Assembly (NCBI RefSeq): GCF_014192915.1
Contig: NZ_JACHYN010000009.1
Location: 124,001 to 188,000 of the forward strand
Origin: Azospirillum sp. OGB3
GTDB taxonomy: Bacteria; Pseudomonadota; Alphaproteobacteria; Azospirillales; Azospirillaceae
Reading direction: 5' to 3'
DNA length: 64,000 nt
The notes beneath the pieces were generated by a model. That model ran no database searches. It saw only the letters and a list, made by a program, of their open reading frames with translations, and was not told where the DNA came from. Of the stretch, positions 55,764 through 64,000 are shown piece by piece. The translations under genes were made by a program, and so were the position numbers. Positions within the stretch are counted from its first letter, which is position 1, and each line of letters opens with the position of its first letter.

Positions 55764-55786
55764 ATCTTGTCATTCAATGACACGAT
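55764..55786. promoter_or_regulatory. Long dyad between LysR and MFS genes
   Basis: TGTCATT-C-AATGACA at 55768-55782 is perfect, and it extends to ATC...GAT (55764-55786) with one mismatch, giving 11-base arms. It sits between the divergent starts, as expected for the LysR operator. Confidence 0.65.
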
Positions 55787-55873
55787 CATGCGAAAACGGA
55801 CGGCATTCCGCATCCCGGATTTTTGGCTCATCTGATGCGTCCTGCACAGCTCGCATGGATGGAGCCTTCAGTC

Positions 55874-57067
55874 ATGCCACTCGCACTGCTGGCGCTGGCG
55901 ATCAGCGCCTACGCCATCGGAACGACGGAATTCGTCATCGTCGGCCTGCTGCCGACCGTCGCCACCGACCTGAACGTCAGCCTGCCGATGGCCGGCATGG
56001 TGGTCAGCGTCTACGCGCTGGGCGTCACCGTCGGCGCCCCGGTCCTGACCGCGCTAACCGGCCGGCTGCGGCGCAAGCCGCTGCTGCTCGGCCTGATGGG
56101 TCTCTTCATCGCCGGCAATCTGCTGGCCGGGGTCAGCCCCAATTACGAGACGCTGCTGGCCGCCCGCGTGCTCAGCGCCTTCGCGCACGGCGTCTTCTTC
56201 TCGGTCGGCGCGACCATCGCCGCCGATCTGGTGCCGGAGGACAAGCGGGCCTCGGCCATCGCCATGATGTTCTCCGGCCTGACCATCGCCATCGTCACCG
56301 GCGTGCCGATGGGCACCTGGATCGGCCAGCATTTCGGCTGGCGCGCCACCTTCCTGGCGGTCTCCGCTCTGGGCGTGATCGGCGCGCTGGGCGTGGCGGC
56401 CCTGGTCCCGACGAAGCTCAGCCAGCCGCCAGCCGCCGGCCTCGGCACGCAGGTCCGCGTGCTGGCCAAGCCGCGCCTGCTGCTGGCCTTCGCCATCACG
56501 GCGCTCGGCTATGGCGGGACCTTCGTCGCCTTCACCTATCTGGCGCCGATCCTGGAGACGATCACCGGCTTCTCCAGCGGCACGGTCAGCCTCGTCCTGG
56601 TGCTCTACGGCGCGGCCATCGCGGTCGGCAACATGGTGGGCGGCAAGCTCGCCAACCGCAACCCGGTCCGCGCGCTGGCGTGGCTGTTCGCCCTCCAGGC
56701 GGTCGTGCTGATCGTCTTCACCTTCACCGCCTCCAGCCCGGTCCCGGCGTTGATCACCCTGGCCGGCATGGGCGCGCTGGCCTTCGCCAACGTGCCGGGG
56801 CTCCAGCTCTATGTCGTGCAGTTGGCGCAGCGCCATGCGCCGGGGGCGGTGGACGTCGCCTCGGCCCTGAACATCGCCGCCTTCAACCTGGGCATCGCCG
56901 CCGGTGCCTTCTTCGGCGGGCGGGTGGTGGACAGCGCGCTCGGCCTCGCGGCAACACCGTGGGTGGGTGGGCTGTTCGTCCTGGGTGGGCTGGCGCTGAC
57001 CCTGCTCAGCGGCGCACTGGACCGCAGGGACGGGCGCCGCGGCGAGGCCGTCGCCCAGCCTGCGTGA
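55874..57067 (+). CDS. MFS efflux permease (AraJ/DHA1 type)
   Basis: This is a 12-helix major facilitator exporter of the AraJ/NepI/PbuE group, whose members export sugars, purines or drugs. The 397-residue product starts MPLALLALAISAYAIGTTEFVIVG, has motif A near LTGRLRRKPLLL and motif C-like GVPMGTWIGQHFGWRATF. I use the ATG at 55874, which has GGAG nine bases before it; ATG at 55859 is also possible. It is controlled, by position, by the divergent LysR gene and is followed by the aldo/keto reductase gene after 58 bases. Confidence 0.88.
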   Translation: MPLALLALAISAYAIGTTEFVIVGLLPTVATDLNVSLPMAGMVVSVYALGVTVGAPVLTALTGRLRRKPLLLGLMGLFIAGNLLAGVSPNYETLLAARVLSAFAHGVFFSVGATIAADLVPEDKRASAIAMMFSGLTIAIVTGVPMGTWIGQHFGWRATFLAVSALGVIGALGVAALVPTKLSQPPAAGLGTQVRVLAKPRLLLAFAITALGYGGTFVAFTYLAPILETITGFSSGTVSLVLVLYGAAIAVGNMVGGKLANRNPVRALAWLFALQAVVLIVFTFTASSPVPALITLAGMGALAFANVPGLQLYVVQLAQRHAPGAVDVASALNIAAFNLGIAAGAFFGGRVVDSALGLAATPWVGGLFVLGGLALTLLSGALDRRDGRRGEAVAQPA

Positions 57068-57125
57068 TTACCCAGCCCGCTTGATTACATTGAGAAGAAC
57101 ACCGCCTTCGAGAGGATCGAGACCA

Positions 57126-57950
57126 ATGCACACCGTGACCGCCAACGGCGCCTCCATTCCCGCCCTCGGCTTCGGCACCTTCCGCATGAGCGGCCCCGAC
57201 GTGCTGCGCATGGTGCCGGAGGTCCTGAAGCTCGGCTTCCGCCACATCGACACCGCCCAGATCTACGGCAACGAGAGCGAGGTCGGCGAGGCCATCAAGG
57301 CATCCGGCCTGCCGCGCGGCGAGGTCTTCCTGACCACCAAGGTCTGGGTCAGCAACTACAAGGCCGACGACTTCCGCCGCTCGGTGGACGAAAGCTTGGC
57401 GAAGCTGCGGACCGACTATGTGGACCTGCTGCTGCTCCACTGGCCGAACGAGGACGTCCCGCTCGCCGAGCAGATCGAGTCGCTGAACGCCGTCCGGGCC
57501 GCCGGCAAGACCCGCCACATCGGCGTCAGCAACTTCAACCGGGCGCTTCTGGACGAATCCGTGCGCCTCAGCACGGCGCCCATCGTGACCAACCAGATCG
57601 AATACCACCCCTATCTCGACCAGTCGGTGATGCTGGAGGCGGCGCGCCGCCACGGCCAGTCGGTCACCGCTTATTACGCGATGGCCGACGGCAAAGTCTT
57701 CAAGGACCCGGTGCTGACCGACATCGCCGTCCGGCTGGGCAAGAGCCCTGCCCAGGTGGTCCTGCGCTGGCTGGTGCAGCAGGAGGGAGTGATCGCCCTG
57801 TCGAAGACGGTTGGCGAGACGCGCGCCGCCGAGAATCTCGCCGTCTTCGACTTCGCGCTGTCGGAGGCGGACATGGCGGCCATCCATGGCCTCGCCCGCC
57901 CCGACGGGCGGATCGTCAGCCCGGACGGTCTGGCGCCCGCCTGGGACTGA
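57126..57950 (+). CDS. Aldo/keto reductase
   Basis: This is an NADPH-dependent carbonyl reductase, 274 residues, of the AKR5 (2,5-diketo-D-gluconate reductase) branch. The catalytic tetrad is visible: Asp and Tyr in FRHIDTAQIYGNE, Lys in FLTTKVW, His in LLLLHWP. The C-terminal cofactor part includes ALSKTVGETRAAENLAVFDF. It may be cotranscribed with the MFS gene, suggesting export and detoxification of the same kind of compound, which is inference. It ends nine bases before the SLC13-type gene, convergent. Confidence 0.92.
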   Translation: MHTVTANGASIPALGFGTFRMSGPDVLRMVPEVLKLGFRHIDTAQIYGNESEVGEAIKASGLPRGEVFLTTKVWVSNYKADDFRRSVDESLAKLRTDYVDLLLLHWPNEDVPLAEQIESLNAVRAAGKTRHIGVSNFNRALLDESVRLSTAPIVTNQIEYHPYLDQSVMLEAARRHGQSVTAYYAMADGKVFKDPVLTDIAVRLGKSPAQVVLRWLVQQEGVIALSKTVGETRAAENLAVFDFALSEADMAAIHGLARPDGRIVSPDGLAPAWD

Positions 57951-57959
57951 CGTCCGGGG

Positions 57960-59741
57960 CTAATGCGGCATCAGGGGCCAGAACAGAGCGATCGCCGTCG
58001 TGCCCAGCACGACGACGATCAGCGACAGTGGCAAACCGAGACGCGCGTAGTCGCTGAAGCGGTAGCCGCCCGGCCCCATGACCAGCGTGTTGCACTGGTG
58101 TCCGATGGGGGTGAGGAAGTCACAGCCCGCCCCCACCGCCACCGCCATCAGGAAGGCATCGGGCCGCAGGCCCAGATGGTTGGCGAGGCTGGCCGCGATG
58201 GGGGCCATCACCAGCACGGTGGCCGCGTTGTTGAGGAAGGGTGTCACCGCCATCGCCGCCACCAGCATCAGGGCCAGCGCCCCGACAGGCGGCAGCCCCT
58301 GCGCGGCGATGGACAGCCAGCCGGCGATCAACTCGGTTCCGCCGGTGGTGCGCAACGCCTCGCTGACCGGGATCAGGGCGCCCAGCAGCACCAGGATCGG
58401 CCACTCGATCGATTCGTAGGCCTCCTTCAGCGTGATCACCCGCAGCGCCGTCATGGCGACCGCCGCACCGAAGAAAGCCAGCGTCACCGGAACGAGGCTG
58501 GTCGCCACAAGCCCGATGGTCACCGCCATCACGGCCAGCGCGATCCGCCGCTTGCGCCGCCGCCCGATGGACAGGTTGCGCTCCGCCAGCGGCAGGCAGC
58601 CGAGTTCGTTCAGCGTGTCCGACAGCCCCGCCGCCCGCGCCTGGAGCACCACCAGATCGCCCGGCTGGAAGCGGACGCGGCGCAGCCTCTGGCGGATCGG
58701 CCGGCCGCGCCGGCTGAGCGCCAGCAGGTTGGCGCCATAGCGCTCGCGCAGCTCGACATCCTCGACGTTGCTGCCGATCAGGGGGGAGCGCGGCTCCACC
58801 ACCGCTTCGAGGACCGCCAGATCCTCGTCGCTTTCCACCCCCTCCAGCTCCTTCTCATGCATCAGCTCCAGGCCGGCGTGCTTCACGAGGTCGCCCAGCG
58901 CCTGGGTGTCGGCCTCCAGCACCAGCACGTCGCCCGCGAGCAGCACCCAGTGGCCGGACGGAATGTGGCGGCGGTGCCGCCCGCGGATGATCGCCGCGAC
59001 CGTCACGTCGCCCTCGCCATAGGCCTCCAGGTCGGCGACCGTCTTGCCGACGAAGGGCGACTTCTCCGGCAGCAGGGCCTCCGCCGTGTAGTCGTCGATG
59101 GAGAACCCCCCGGCGCTGCCCGTGGCCGCCTGCCGGCCGGTGGGCAGAAGGCGGTAACCGACCGTCAGGAAGGCCACCCCCGCCACCGCGATGGTCAGGC
59201 CGACCGGCGTGAAGTCGAACATGGTGAAGGGTTCGCCGACCATCTCGTTGCGCAGGCGGCTGACGATGATGTTGGGGGAGGTGCCGACCAGCGTCATCAG
59301 CCCGCCCAGCAGCGAGCCGAAAGCCATCGGCATCAGCAGCAACGACACCTTCGTCCCGTTGCGCCGCGCCACCTGCATGGCGATGGGCATGAAGATGGCG
59401 AGCGCCCCGATGTTCTTGACCACCGCGGACAGCAGCGTCACCGCCCCGGTCAGCACGATGATCTGCGCCGGCACGGTCTTCATGCGGGCGCTGAGGGGGC
59501 GCATCACCTCCTCGACGATGCCGGAGCGGCCGACCGCCGCGCTGACCACCAGCGCCGAGCCGACGATGATGACGATGTCGTCGGAAAAGCCGCTGAAGGC
59601 GTCCTTTGGCTTGACGATCCCGACGGCCACCGCCGCCAGCAGCGCCAGCATGGCGACGAGATCGTAGCGCAGCTTGTCCCAGATCAGCAGCGCGATCACC
59701 GCGCCGATGATGCCGAAGGCGAGTCCCTGGTCGAGCGTCAT
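57960..59741 (-). CDS. SLC13/DASS-type anion permease with TrkA-C domains
   Basis: This is a sodium-coupled transporter of the SLC13 (CitMHS/ArsB superfamily) with regulatory inserts. The 593-residue product has hydrophobic halves at about 1-190 and 400-593 around a hydrophilic middle holding two TrkA-C (RCK-C) domains (about 215-285 and 300-375: YGEGDVTVAAIIRG and YGANLLALSRRGRPIRQRLR). Family marks include SALVVSAAVGRSGIVEEVMRP and TPFLNNAATVLVMAPIAASL. Sulfate or dicarboxylates are typical substrates; it cannot be specified. It converges with the aldo/keto reductase gene and lies after asmA on the same strand. Confidence 0.9.
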   Translation of the reverse strand: MTLDQGLAFGIIGAVIALLIWDKLRYDLVAMLALLAAVAVGIVKPKDAFSGFSDDIVIIVGSALVVSAAVGRSGIVEEVMRPLSARMKTVPAQIIVLTGAVTLLSAVVKNIGALAIFMPIAMQVARRNGTKVSLLLMPMAFGSLLGGLMTLVGTSPNIIVSRLRNEMVGEPFTMFDFTPVGLTIAVAGVAFLTVGYRLLPTGRQAATGSAGGFSIDDYTAEALLPEKSPFVGKTVADLEAYGEGDVTVAAIIRGRHRRHIPSGHWVLLAGDVLVLEADTQALGDLVKHAGLELMHEKELEGVESDEDLAVLEAVVEPRSPLIGSNVEDVELRERYGANLLALSRRGRPIRQRLRRVRFQPGDLVVLQARAAGLSDTLNELGCLPLAERNLSIGRRRKRRIALAVMAVTIGLVATSLVPVTLAFFGAAVAMTALRVITLKEAYESIEWPILVLLGALIPVSEALRTTGGTELIAGWLSIAAQGLPPVGALALMLVAAMAVTPFLNNAATVLVMAPIAASLANHLGLRPDAFLMAVAVGAGCDFLTPIGHQCNTLVMGPGGYRFSDYARLGLPLSLIVVVLGTTAIALFWPLMPH

Positions 59742-59774
59742 GCAGCCCTTTTTTCGGGAATTGTTGGTGCGTCG

Positions 59775-61793
59775 TTATTGGGATTTGCCGGATGGGGAGC
59801 CCGATGGGGCCGCGTCGCGCCCCTTGCCGGCCCCGCTGGAACCGGTGTTGGCGTTCGACGGCGACCGGGCGTTCCGGACGAGTTCGCCGCAGTGTGGCTG
59901 CTCGTCACTGCCTGGGTCAAGAAAAGGCAGAACGCTGGCCAGCGGAGTCAAAAGGACGCCCAGCGCCACCGCGGCGGCGCCGCGCGCCGCCGACTCCGTG
60001 GCGTTCACCCCGATGTCCGGCGCCCCCAGCGTGCCGCGGACATGCACCGGAACGTGGGTGGCGAAGATCTGGGGGCTCTTGGCGCGCCCCAGCACGGTGA
60101 GGTCCATCGCCTCGCTGCGCAGGTTGATGGTGCCGTCCGCCGTCACCAGCGTTTCCGGCGTGTCGAGCACCAGCGCGCGGCTTTCCACCAGCCCGTCCTT
60201 CACCGTCACGTCGGCGACCAGGCAGTTGAAGGGCAAGGGCTTGTCGCCGGACAGGACGACGCCGAGCGTTTCCAGGATGTTGGTCTTCAGCCCCTTGACC
60301 GCGTAGCTGGTGATCCGCCCGCCGTCCACCGCGACGCCCAGCTTGCCGTCGGAGGAACCCAGGATGTTGGCGACCGTGCTCCCCTGCCCCTTGAGCTGGA
60401 TGCGCCCGCTGGCCGTGCCGCCCATCTCCTGCGCGAAGGCCGTTTCGCGGAACAGCCGGGCCAGCTTGATCTGCCGGACGTCCAGATTCACGTCCAGCGC
60501 CGGGGTCTTTCGCCCGCCGTCCAGCACCGCCGTCCCGGCCACCCGTCCGCCGCCGACGCCGAGCGACAGCGGGTCGAGCACCAGCCGCCCGTTCTCCAGC
60601 TTGGCCCGCGCGTCCAGCGCGTCCAGCGTGGAGAAGGGCGCCTCCACATGCTCGCCGCGGAACTTCACGTCCATGTCAGCGGTGCGCAGCTTCTCCAGCG
60701 GGACCTCGGTGGCCGGGATGATCCGCTCCCGCCCCTTGGTCGGGTAGTCGCCGCGCCCTTCCGGGGAGGCGCCGATGAAGCCCGCCAGATCGACCGCCGC
60801 CAGCTTGCGCGAGGTCAGGTCGCCGGTGATCCGCGGCCGCTCGCCGCCGATATCCACCGCGATCTGACCCGACAGGTCGCTCTCGCCCACCTTGCCGTTC
60901 AGCCCCTCGAACCTCCAGATGTCGCCCTCGCGACCGAGATGGCCGGAGATGGCGTAGGGCCGCGTCGTCGGCACCGGAATGCCCAGGATCGGGAAAACGT
61001 CGGCCAGATCGTCGCCGCGCAGGTCAACCGACAGGTCGACGCCCTGGAGCCGCACCGGCTCGGCGATGGAGCCCTCGATCTTGCCGCGGGTTTTGCCGAT
61101 GGCGGTCTCGACGCGCAGCGGGTAGGGCTTGGGGTCGTCGCGCAGATATTCCAGCGAGCCGCCGGCCGCCGTCAGGGTGAAGGGCTTGCCGGCGAAGTCG
61201 CCCTTGCCCTCCAGCCGAACCTCCTGGTCGCCGTTGCCGCCGACCGCCGTGTTGACGCCGCTGTCGATGTCGACCTTGCGCGTCGGATCGCGGAAGCGCA
61301 GGCGCCCCTCCTCGACCACCAGCGTCTCGATGATCGGCAGGTCGGTGCGGTCTTCCGGCTTGACCGTCTCCTTCGCCGCCTCCTTGCGCGGGTCCGGCCC
61401 GCCGAAGTCCCAGTTGGCCACGCCTTCCCGGTTCTTCTCCAGCAGCAGCTTGGGACCCGACAGGCGGATCTCCGGGAACTCGAAATCACCCCGCAGCAGC
61501 GGCCAGGGGCGAAGCTGGAGGTCCAGCACCCGCAGCTCCGCCATCGTCTTGTCGTCGCTCCACTCCGCGTTGGCGACCCGGAGTCCCTCGACGCGGATGC
61601 GCAGCGGGTCTCCCAACCGCACGTTGAGATCGCCGTTGATCGCGACCTCACGGTTCAGCGCCTTGGATGCCTGCCGGGCGATGAAGCCGCGGGCGTCGTT
61701 CCAGTCGAAGACGGCCAAGGCGATGCCGCCCCCCGCCGCCACGGTCACCACCAGCCCCAACAGGCCGTAGCCGATCCATTTCACCACGGCCAT
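59775..61793 (-). CDS. asmA: AsmA family protein
   Basis: AsmA-like proteins are anchored in the inner membrane with a long periplasmic beta-groove; they are thought to move lipids between the membranes. The 672-residue product has one membrane helix near 5-27 (VVKWIGYGLLGLVVTVAAGG), the AsmA N-terminal signature (FDWNDARGFIARQASKALNREVAINGDLNV, key ALNREVAI and GDL), and the repeat-rich groove domain ending around VHVRGTLGAPDIGVN near the C-terminus. I start at ATG 61793; the reading to 61877 lacks the anchor-first order. Divergent from an unknown gene. Confidence 0.9.
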   Translation of the reverse strand: MAVVKWIGYGLLGLVVTVAAGGGIALAVFDWNDARGFIARQASKALNREVAINGDLNVRLGDPLRIRVEGLRVANAEWSDDKTMAELRVLDLQLRPWPLLRGDFEFPEIRLSGPKLLLEKNREGVANWDFGGPDPRKEAAKETVKPEDRTDLPIIETLVVEEGRLRFRDPTRKVDIDSGVNTAVGGNGDQEVRLEGKGDFAGKPFTLTAAGGSLEYLRDDPKPYPLRVETAIGKTRGKIEGSIAEPVRLQGVDLSVDLRGDDLADVFPILGIPVPTTRPYAISGHLGREGDIWRFEGLNGKVGESDLSGQIAVDIGGERPRITGDLTSRKLAAVDLAGFIGASPEGRGDYPTKGRERIIPATEVPLEKLRTADMDVKFRGEHVEAPFSTLDALDARAKLENGRLVLDPLSLGVGGGRVAGTAVLDGGRKTPALDVNLDVRQIKLARLFRETAFAQEMGGTASGRIQLKGQGSTVANILGSSDGKLGVAVDGGRITSYAVKGLKTNILETLGVVLSGDKPLPFNCLVADVTVKDGLVESRALVLDTPETLVTADGTINLRSEAMDLTVLGRAKSPQIFATHVPVHVRGTLGAPDIGVNATESAARGAAAVALGVLLTPLASVLPFLDPGSDEQPHCGELVRNARSPSNANTGSSGAGKGRDAAPSGSPSGKSQ

Positions 61794-61982
61794 CCCCCGC
61801 GCCCCTTTGCCTGCCTGCACCGCACCCTCTGGCTGAATAACGGGCAAATGACCGGCGGTGTGACGCCTTACCTCCAAAGGGCAGAGAAGAGGACGATCTT
61901 GTGCAGATTTAACGAAAAATTGAGCGAATCATGCTACGGGTGGTACCACACGGCGTTCCACTTTCCTCCCGACCCGAGAACC

Positions 61983-63086
61983 ATGCGTTCACTTACGAAT
62001 TTTGCCCCCTCCACCTTCGAGGAGCGCGGCGCCGCCGTGGCCTTCACCACGCCGGTGTTGGCGCAGACGCGGGTGCGCAAGGACGACCGGGACAAGCTGG
62101 AGGTGCTGATCCCCAACCTGTCGGACGGGCACGGCGTCTATGTGGTGCCGTGGAAGAGCCTGCCGGCCGCCTTTCCGATGACCGTCCACGACCGCATGTT
62201 GCAGGACCTGATCCGCAAGGCGGACGGCTGCTCGCCGGACGACATCCGCAAGGCGGTGCTCCAGGCGGCGCGCTGCGGCCTCGCCGGGCCGCTGGCCGTG
62301 GAGGCGGCGGAGGCGGCGCTGCGCGACGAGGACGAGCAGCGGCTGCTCATCAACTACCAGCTCATCGTCGAAGTGCTGAAGGCGGTCGGGCTGGAGTCGA
62401 CGGACATCCTGCGCGCCGGCCTCGGCTCCGAGAAGGGCGAGCAGCTGACCCGCAGCTACATGACCAAGGCGGCGCAGAGCCTCGCATTGGAGCCGACAGA
62501 ACTGTACGCGCGCGTGGCCGAGCTGGCGACCTTCATGGAGCCGGTGGGCGTCGCCACCTCGCCCCGGCCGGCCCGGCTGCGCCGTCTGGCGCGCGACCTG
62601 CTGCAGTTCCGCGACAGCATGACCGAATGGGCGAACGGCAGCGTGTCGGAGGCCGCCCCCATCGGCACCTTCTGCGCGGAGGTGGCGGAGCACACGCTCA
62701 ACCAGGTCCGCAATGTGGTGAACCAGCTCGACCAGTCGGTGGCGGCCTTCGAGACGCTGCTGCGCCAGTGGGAGACCAAGCGCACGCTGGTGCGCAGGTC
62801 GACCACCCGGCTGTCCTGGCTGCTCGACGGCTGGGATTTCATCATCACGAGCTGGACGGAGGCCCAGACCCGGGGCAAGCATGAGCAGGACATGACGGTG
62901 CACGAGCTGTTCCGCGTGCTGCCCCTGCTGCCCAAGGACGAGGAAAAGTCCGACCATGCGCTGCTGGCCGACCGTCTGCTGGCCTCGAACCGCCGCACCG
63001 TGCGCGCCTATGTGGACTGGCGCAGCGGCCAGCTCGACATGGACCTCGTGATGCGGATCGAGGCGATCAAGGCGAGGGCGGCCTGA
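61983..63086 (+). CDS. Unrecognised cytoplasmic protein (367 residues)
   Basis: I do not recognise this family. There is no signal peptide or membrane segment. The middle and C-terminal parts are strongly helical (YMTKAAQSLALEPTELYARV, TFCAEVAEHTLNQVRNVVNQ), and the end reads like a helical bundle. Third-position G/C preference matches neighbours, so it is a real gene. The ATG at 61983 is the first in a frame that is open far upstream only as an antisense shadow of asmA. It is divergent from asmA (189-base gap) and the next gene starts three bases after its stop, so the two form an operon. Confidence 0.75.
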   Translation: MRSLTNFAPSTFEERGAAVAFTTPVLAQTRVRKDDRDKLEVLIPNLSDGHGVYVVPWKSLPAAFPMTVHDRMLQDLIRKADGCSPDDIRKAVLQAARCGLAGPLAVEAAEAALRDEDEQRLLINYQLIVEVLKAVGLESTDILRAGLGSEKGEQLTRSYMTKAAQSLALEPTELYARVAELATFMEPVGVATSPRPARLRRLARDLLQFRDSMTEWANGSVSEAAPIGTFCAEVAEHTLNQVRNVVNQLDQSVAAFETLLRQWETKRTLVRRSTTRLSWLLDGWDFIITSWTEAQTRGKHEQDMTVHELFRVLPLLPKDEEKSDHALLADRLLASNRRTVRAYVDWRSGQLDMDLVMRIEAIKARAA

Positions 63087-63089
63087 CCC

Positions 63090-64000
63090 ATGACGACCGA
63101 CCCCAAAGCCCTCCTCAGCCTCGGCACCAAGCTTCTCGACATCGACGAGGCCCGCTTCCGGCAGGTGGTCGATCTGCTCCAGCAGATCGGCGACCATCCC
63201 GAGGTCCGGCACACCTTCTCGCTGATCCGTCCCCGTCTGGCGGAGGTGCGGCCCAGGCGGCGCGCGACCTTCAAGCGGCTGTTCTGCGAACCGTTCGAGG
63301 ACCTGTTCCAGCTTCCCACCGGCAACCAGCCGGCTCCGCTGAACAAGGTGGACCGCGACGCCGTCAACGCCCTGTGGCCGCTGGTGGAAAGCCGGATCGG
63401 CAAGGAGCGGCTGCGCGGCGTCGCCGGCGCGCTGGGCGACGGTGCATCGCGGGCAGAGCCGGCCCGCGCCTTCTGGTCCATGGCCTCCGCCGCCGTGGCC
63501 GACATTCTGGAGCAGACGGAAACGGGGCGCTTCGCGGACGAACTGGGACTGCGGCTGAACCCCGACCGCCTCCGCACCATCGAGGACATCGCCCGCATCC
63601 TGACCATCGCCCAGCCGGTGGCCGAACTGAAGGCCGCCCTGTCGCCCAAGCCGATCCAGAAGCTGCACAAGGACCATCTGGACGGCATCCAGGCCATCGG
63701 GCGGCAGGTCGCGCGCGGGCGGCCGGACGCGCTGAAGCTGTTCATCCTGCTGGCCGCGGCCCGCCTGTCCGACCCGTCGATCCTGCTGGGCAGCCTGTGG
63801 GACATGGATCTGGGCCAGAAGTCGAGCGAGCGCGCCGCCCTGTTCCTGGATCTCAGCGGCACGGTGGTGGCGCAGATCGAGGAGCGGTCGCGCGGCGTCG
63901 CCTCGGCCTCCGGCGGCACGGTGGACCGCATGGCGGCCGCCACCCTCGCGGTCGATCTGGTGGCCAGCCTCGAGGCCACGCGCAACGCCATGGAGCACAG
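63090..64000 (+). CDS. Unrecognised protein, 3'-truncated by the window
   Basis: I read this frame directly: an ATG at 63090, three bases after the preceding stop, is open without a stop for 303 codons to the window end. The product starts MTTDPKALLSLGTKLLDIDE and continues with VRHTFSLIRPRLAEVRPRR and KLHKDHLDGIQAIGRQVARG. It looks helical and soluble. I recognise no family. Tight linkage with the preceding unknown gene suggests that the two proteins act together. Confidence 0.7.
   Translation, partial: MTTDPKALLSLGTKLLDIDEARFRQVVDLLQQIGDHPEVRHTFSLIRPRLAEVRPRRRATFKRLFCEPFEDLFQLPTGNQPAPLNKVDRDAVNALWPLVESRIGKERLRGVAGALGDGASRAEPARAFWSMASAAVADILEQTETGRFADELGLRLNPDRLRTIEDIARILTIAQPVAELKAALSPKPIQKLHKDHLDGIQAIGRQVARGRPDALKLFILLAAARLSDPSILLGSLWDMDLGQKSSERAALFLDLSGTVVAQIEERSRGVASASGGTVDRMAAATLAVDLVASLEATRNAMEH

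Noticed and set aside
57963..61982. Plus-strand frame open for over 1300 codons upstream of the unknown gene at 61983
   Set aside because: It runs antisense to the SLC13-type and asmA genes and reads as low-complexity Arg/Gln/His sequence. Only the part from 61983 looks like protein.

Overview
The window is high-G+C DNA from an alphaproteobacterium of the Rhodospirillales, most probably Azospirillum or a close relative. The evidence is a CtrA regulator and a ChpT-type phosphotransferase beside flagellar and chemotaxis genes, a cheA-cheW-cheY-cheB-cheR operon in the gene order of Azospirillum Che1, and typical alphaproteobacterial forms of ParC, RecO, FtsEX and B12-dependent ribonucleotide reductase. 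It reads as ordinary chromosome. I see no insertion sequence, prophage, CRISPR array, rRNA or tRNA gene.

Bases 1-18400 are a motility and cell-cycle signalling district: a 5'-truncated diguanylate cyclase, fliI-fliJ, ctrA divergent from fliI, a DUF1127/LysR pair, the five-gene che operon with a hybrid CheA, chpT, then (after a DUF3553-cytochrome c pair, a penicillin-acylase-family gene coupled to threonine ammonia-lyase, and a flavin reductase) a lone motB. TTAA-type CtrA boxes lie between fliI and ctrA, upstream of cheA and upstream of motB, so the locus looks like one CtrA-controlled motility circuit.

Bases 18400-32700 hold a circularly permuted ATP-grasp/alpha-E pair, the N-degron leucyltransferase bpt, a TRAP transporter (dctQM convergent with dctP, with a bidirectional terminator between them), recO-parC, a triple-PAS GGDEF-EAL protein whose cyclase motif is degenerate, a cysteine-cluster protein and an unrecognised helical protein.

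Bases 32700-48800 hold an EmrAB-type efflux pump with a divergent TetR regulator and palindromic operators, an ftsE-ftsX-ydcF-plsC-hydrolase run, nrdJ, a DedA protein, and a LysR-controlled quinone/electrophile module. Bases 48800-57960 hold an ABC-F ATPase, a MarR-HlyD-FUSC-DUF1656 efflux operon, a LysR/MFS divergent pair and an aldo/keto reductase. The end holds an SLC13-type permease, AsmA, and two adjacent genes of unknown function, the second cut by the window end.

Many gene junctions are ATGA or GTGA overlaps (fliI-fliJ, cheA-cheW, cheB-cheR, DUF3553-cytochrome c, acylase-ilvA, ATP-grasp/alpha-E, HlyD-FUSC-DUF1656), which implies translational coupling. Nearly every regulator gene here has an inverted repeat in its divergent or upstream promoter region. 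I found no clearly new defence or mobile system. The best leads are the CtrA box set, the hybrid CheA, and the unknown gene pair at the right end.
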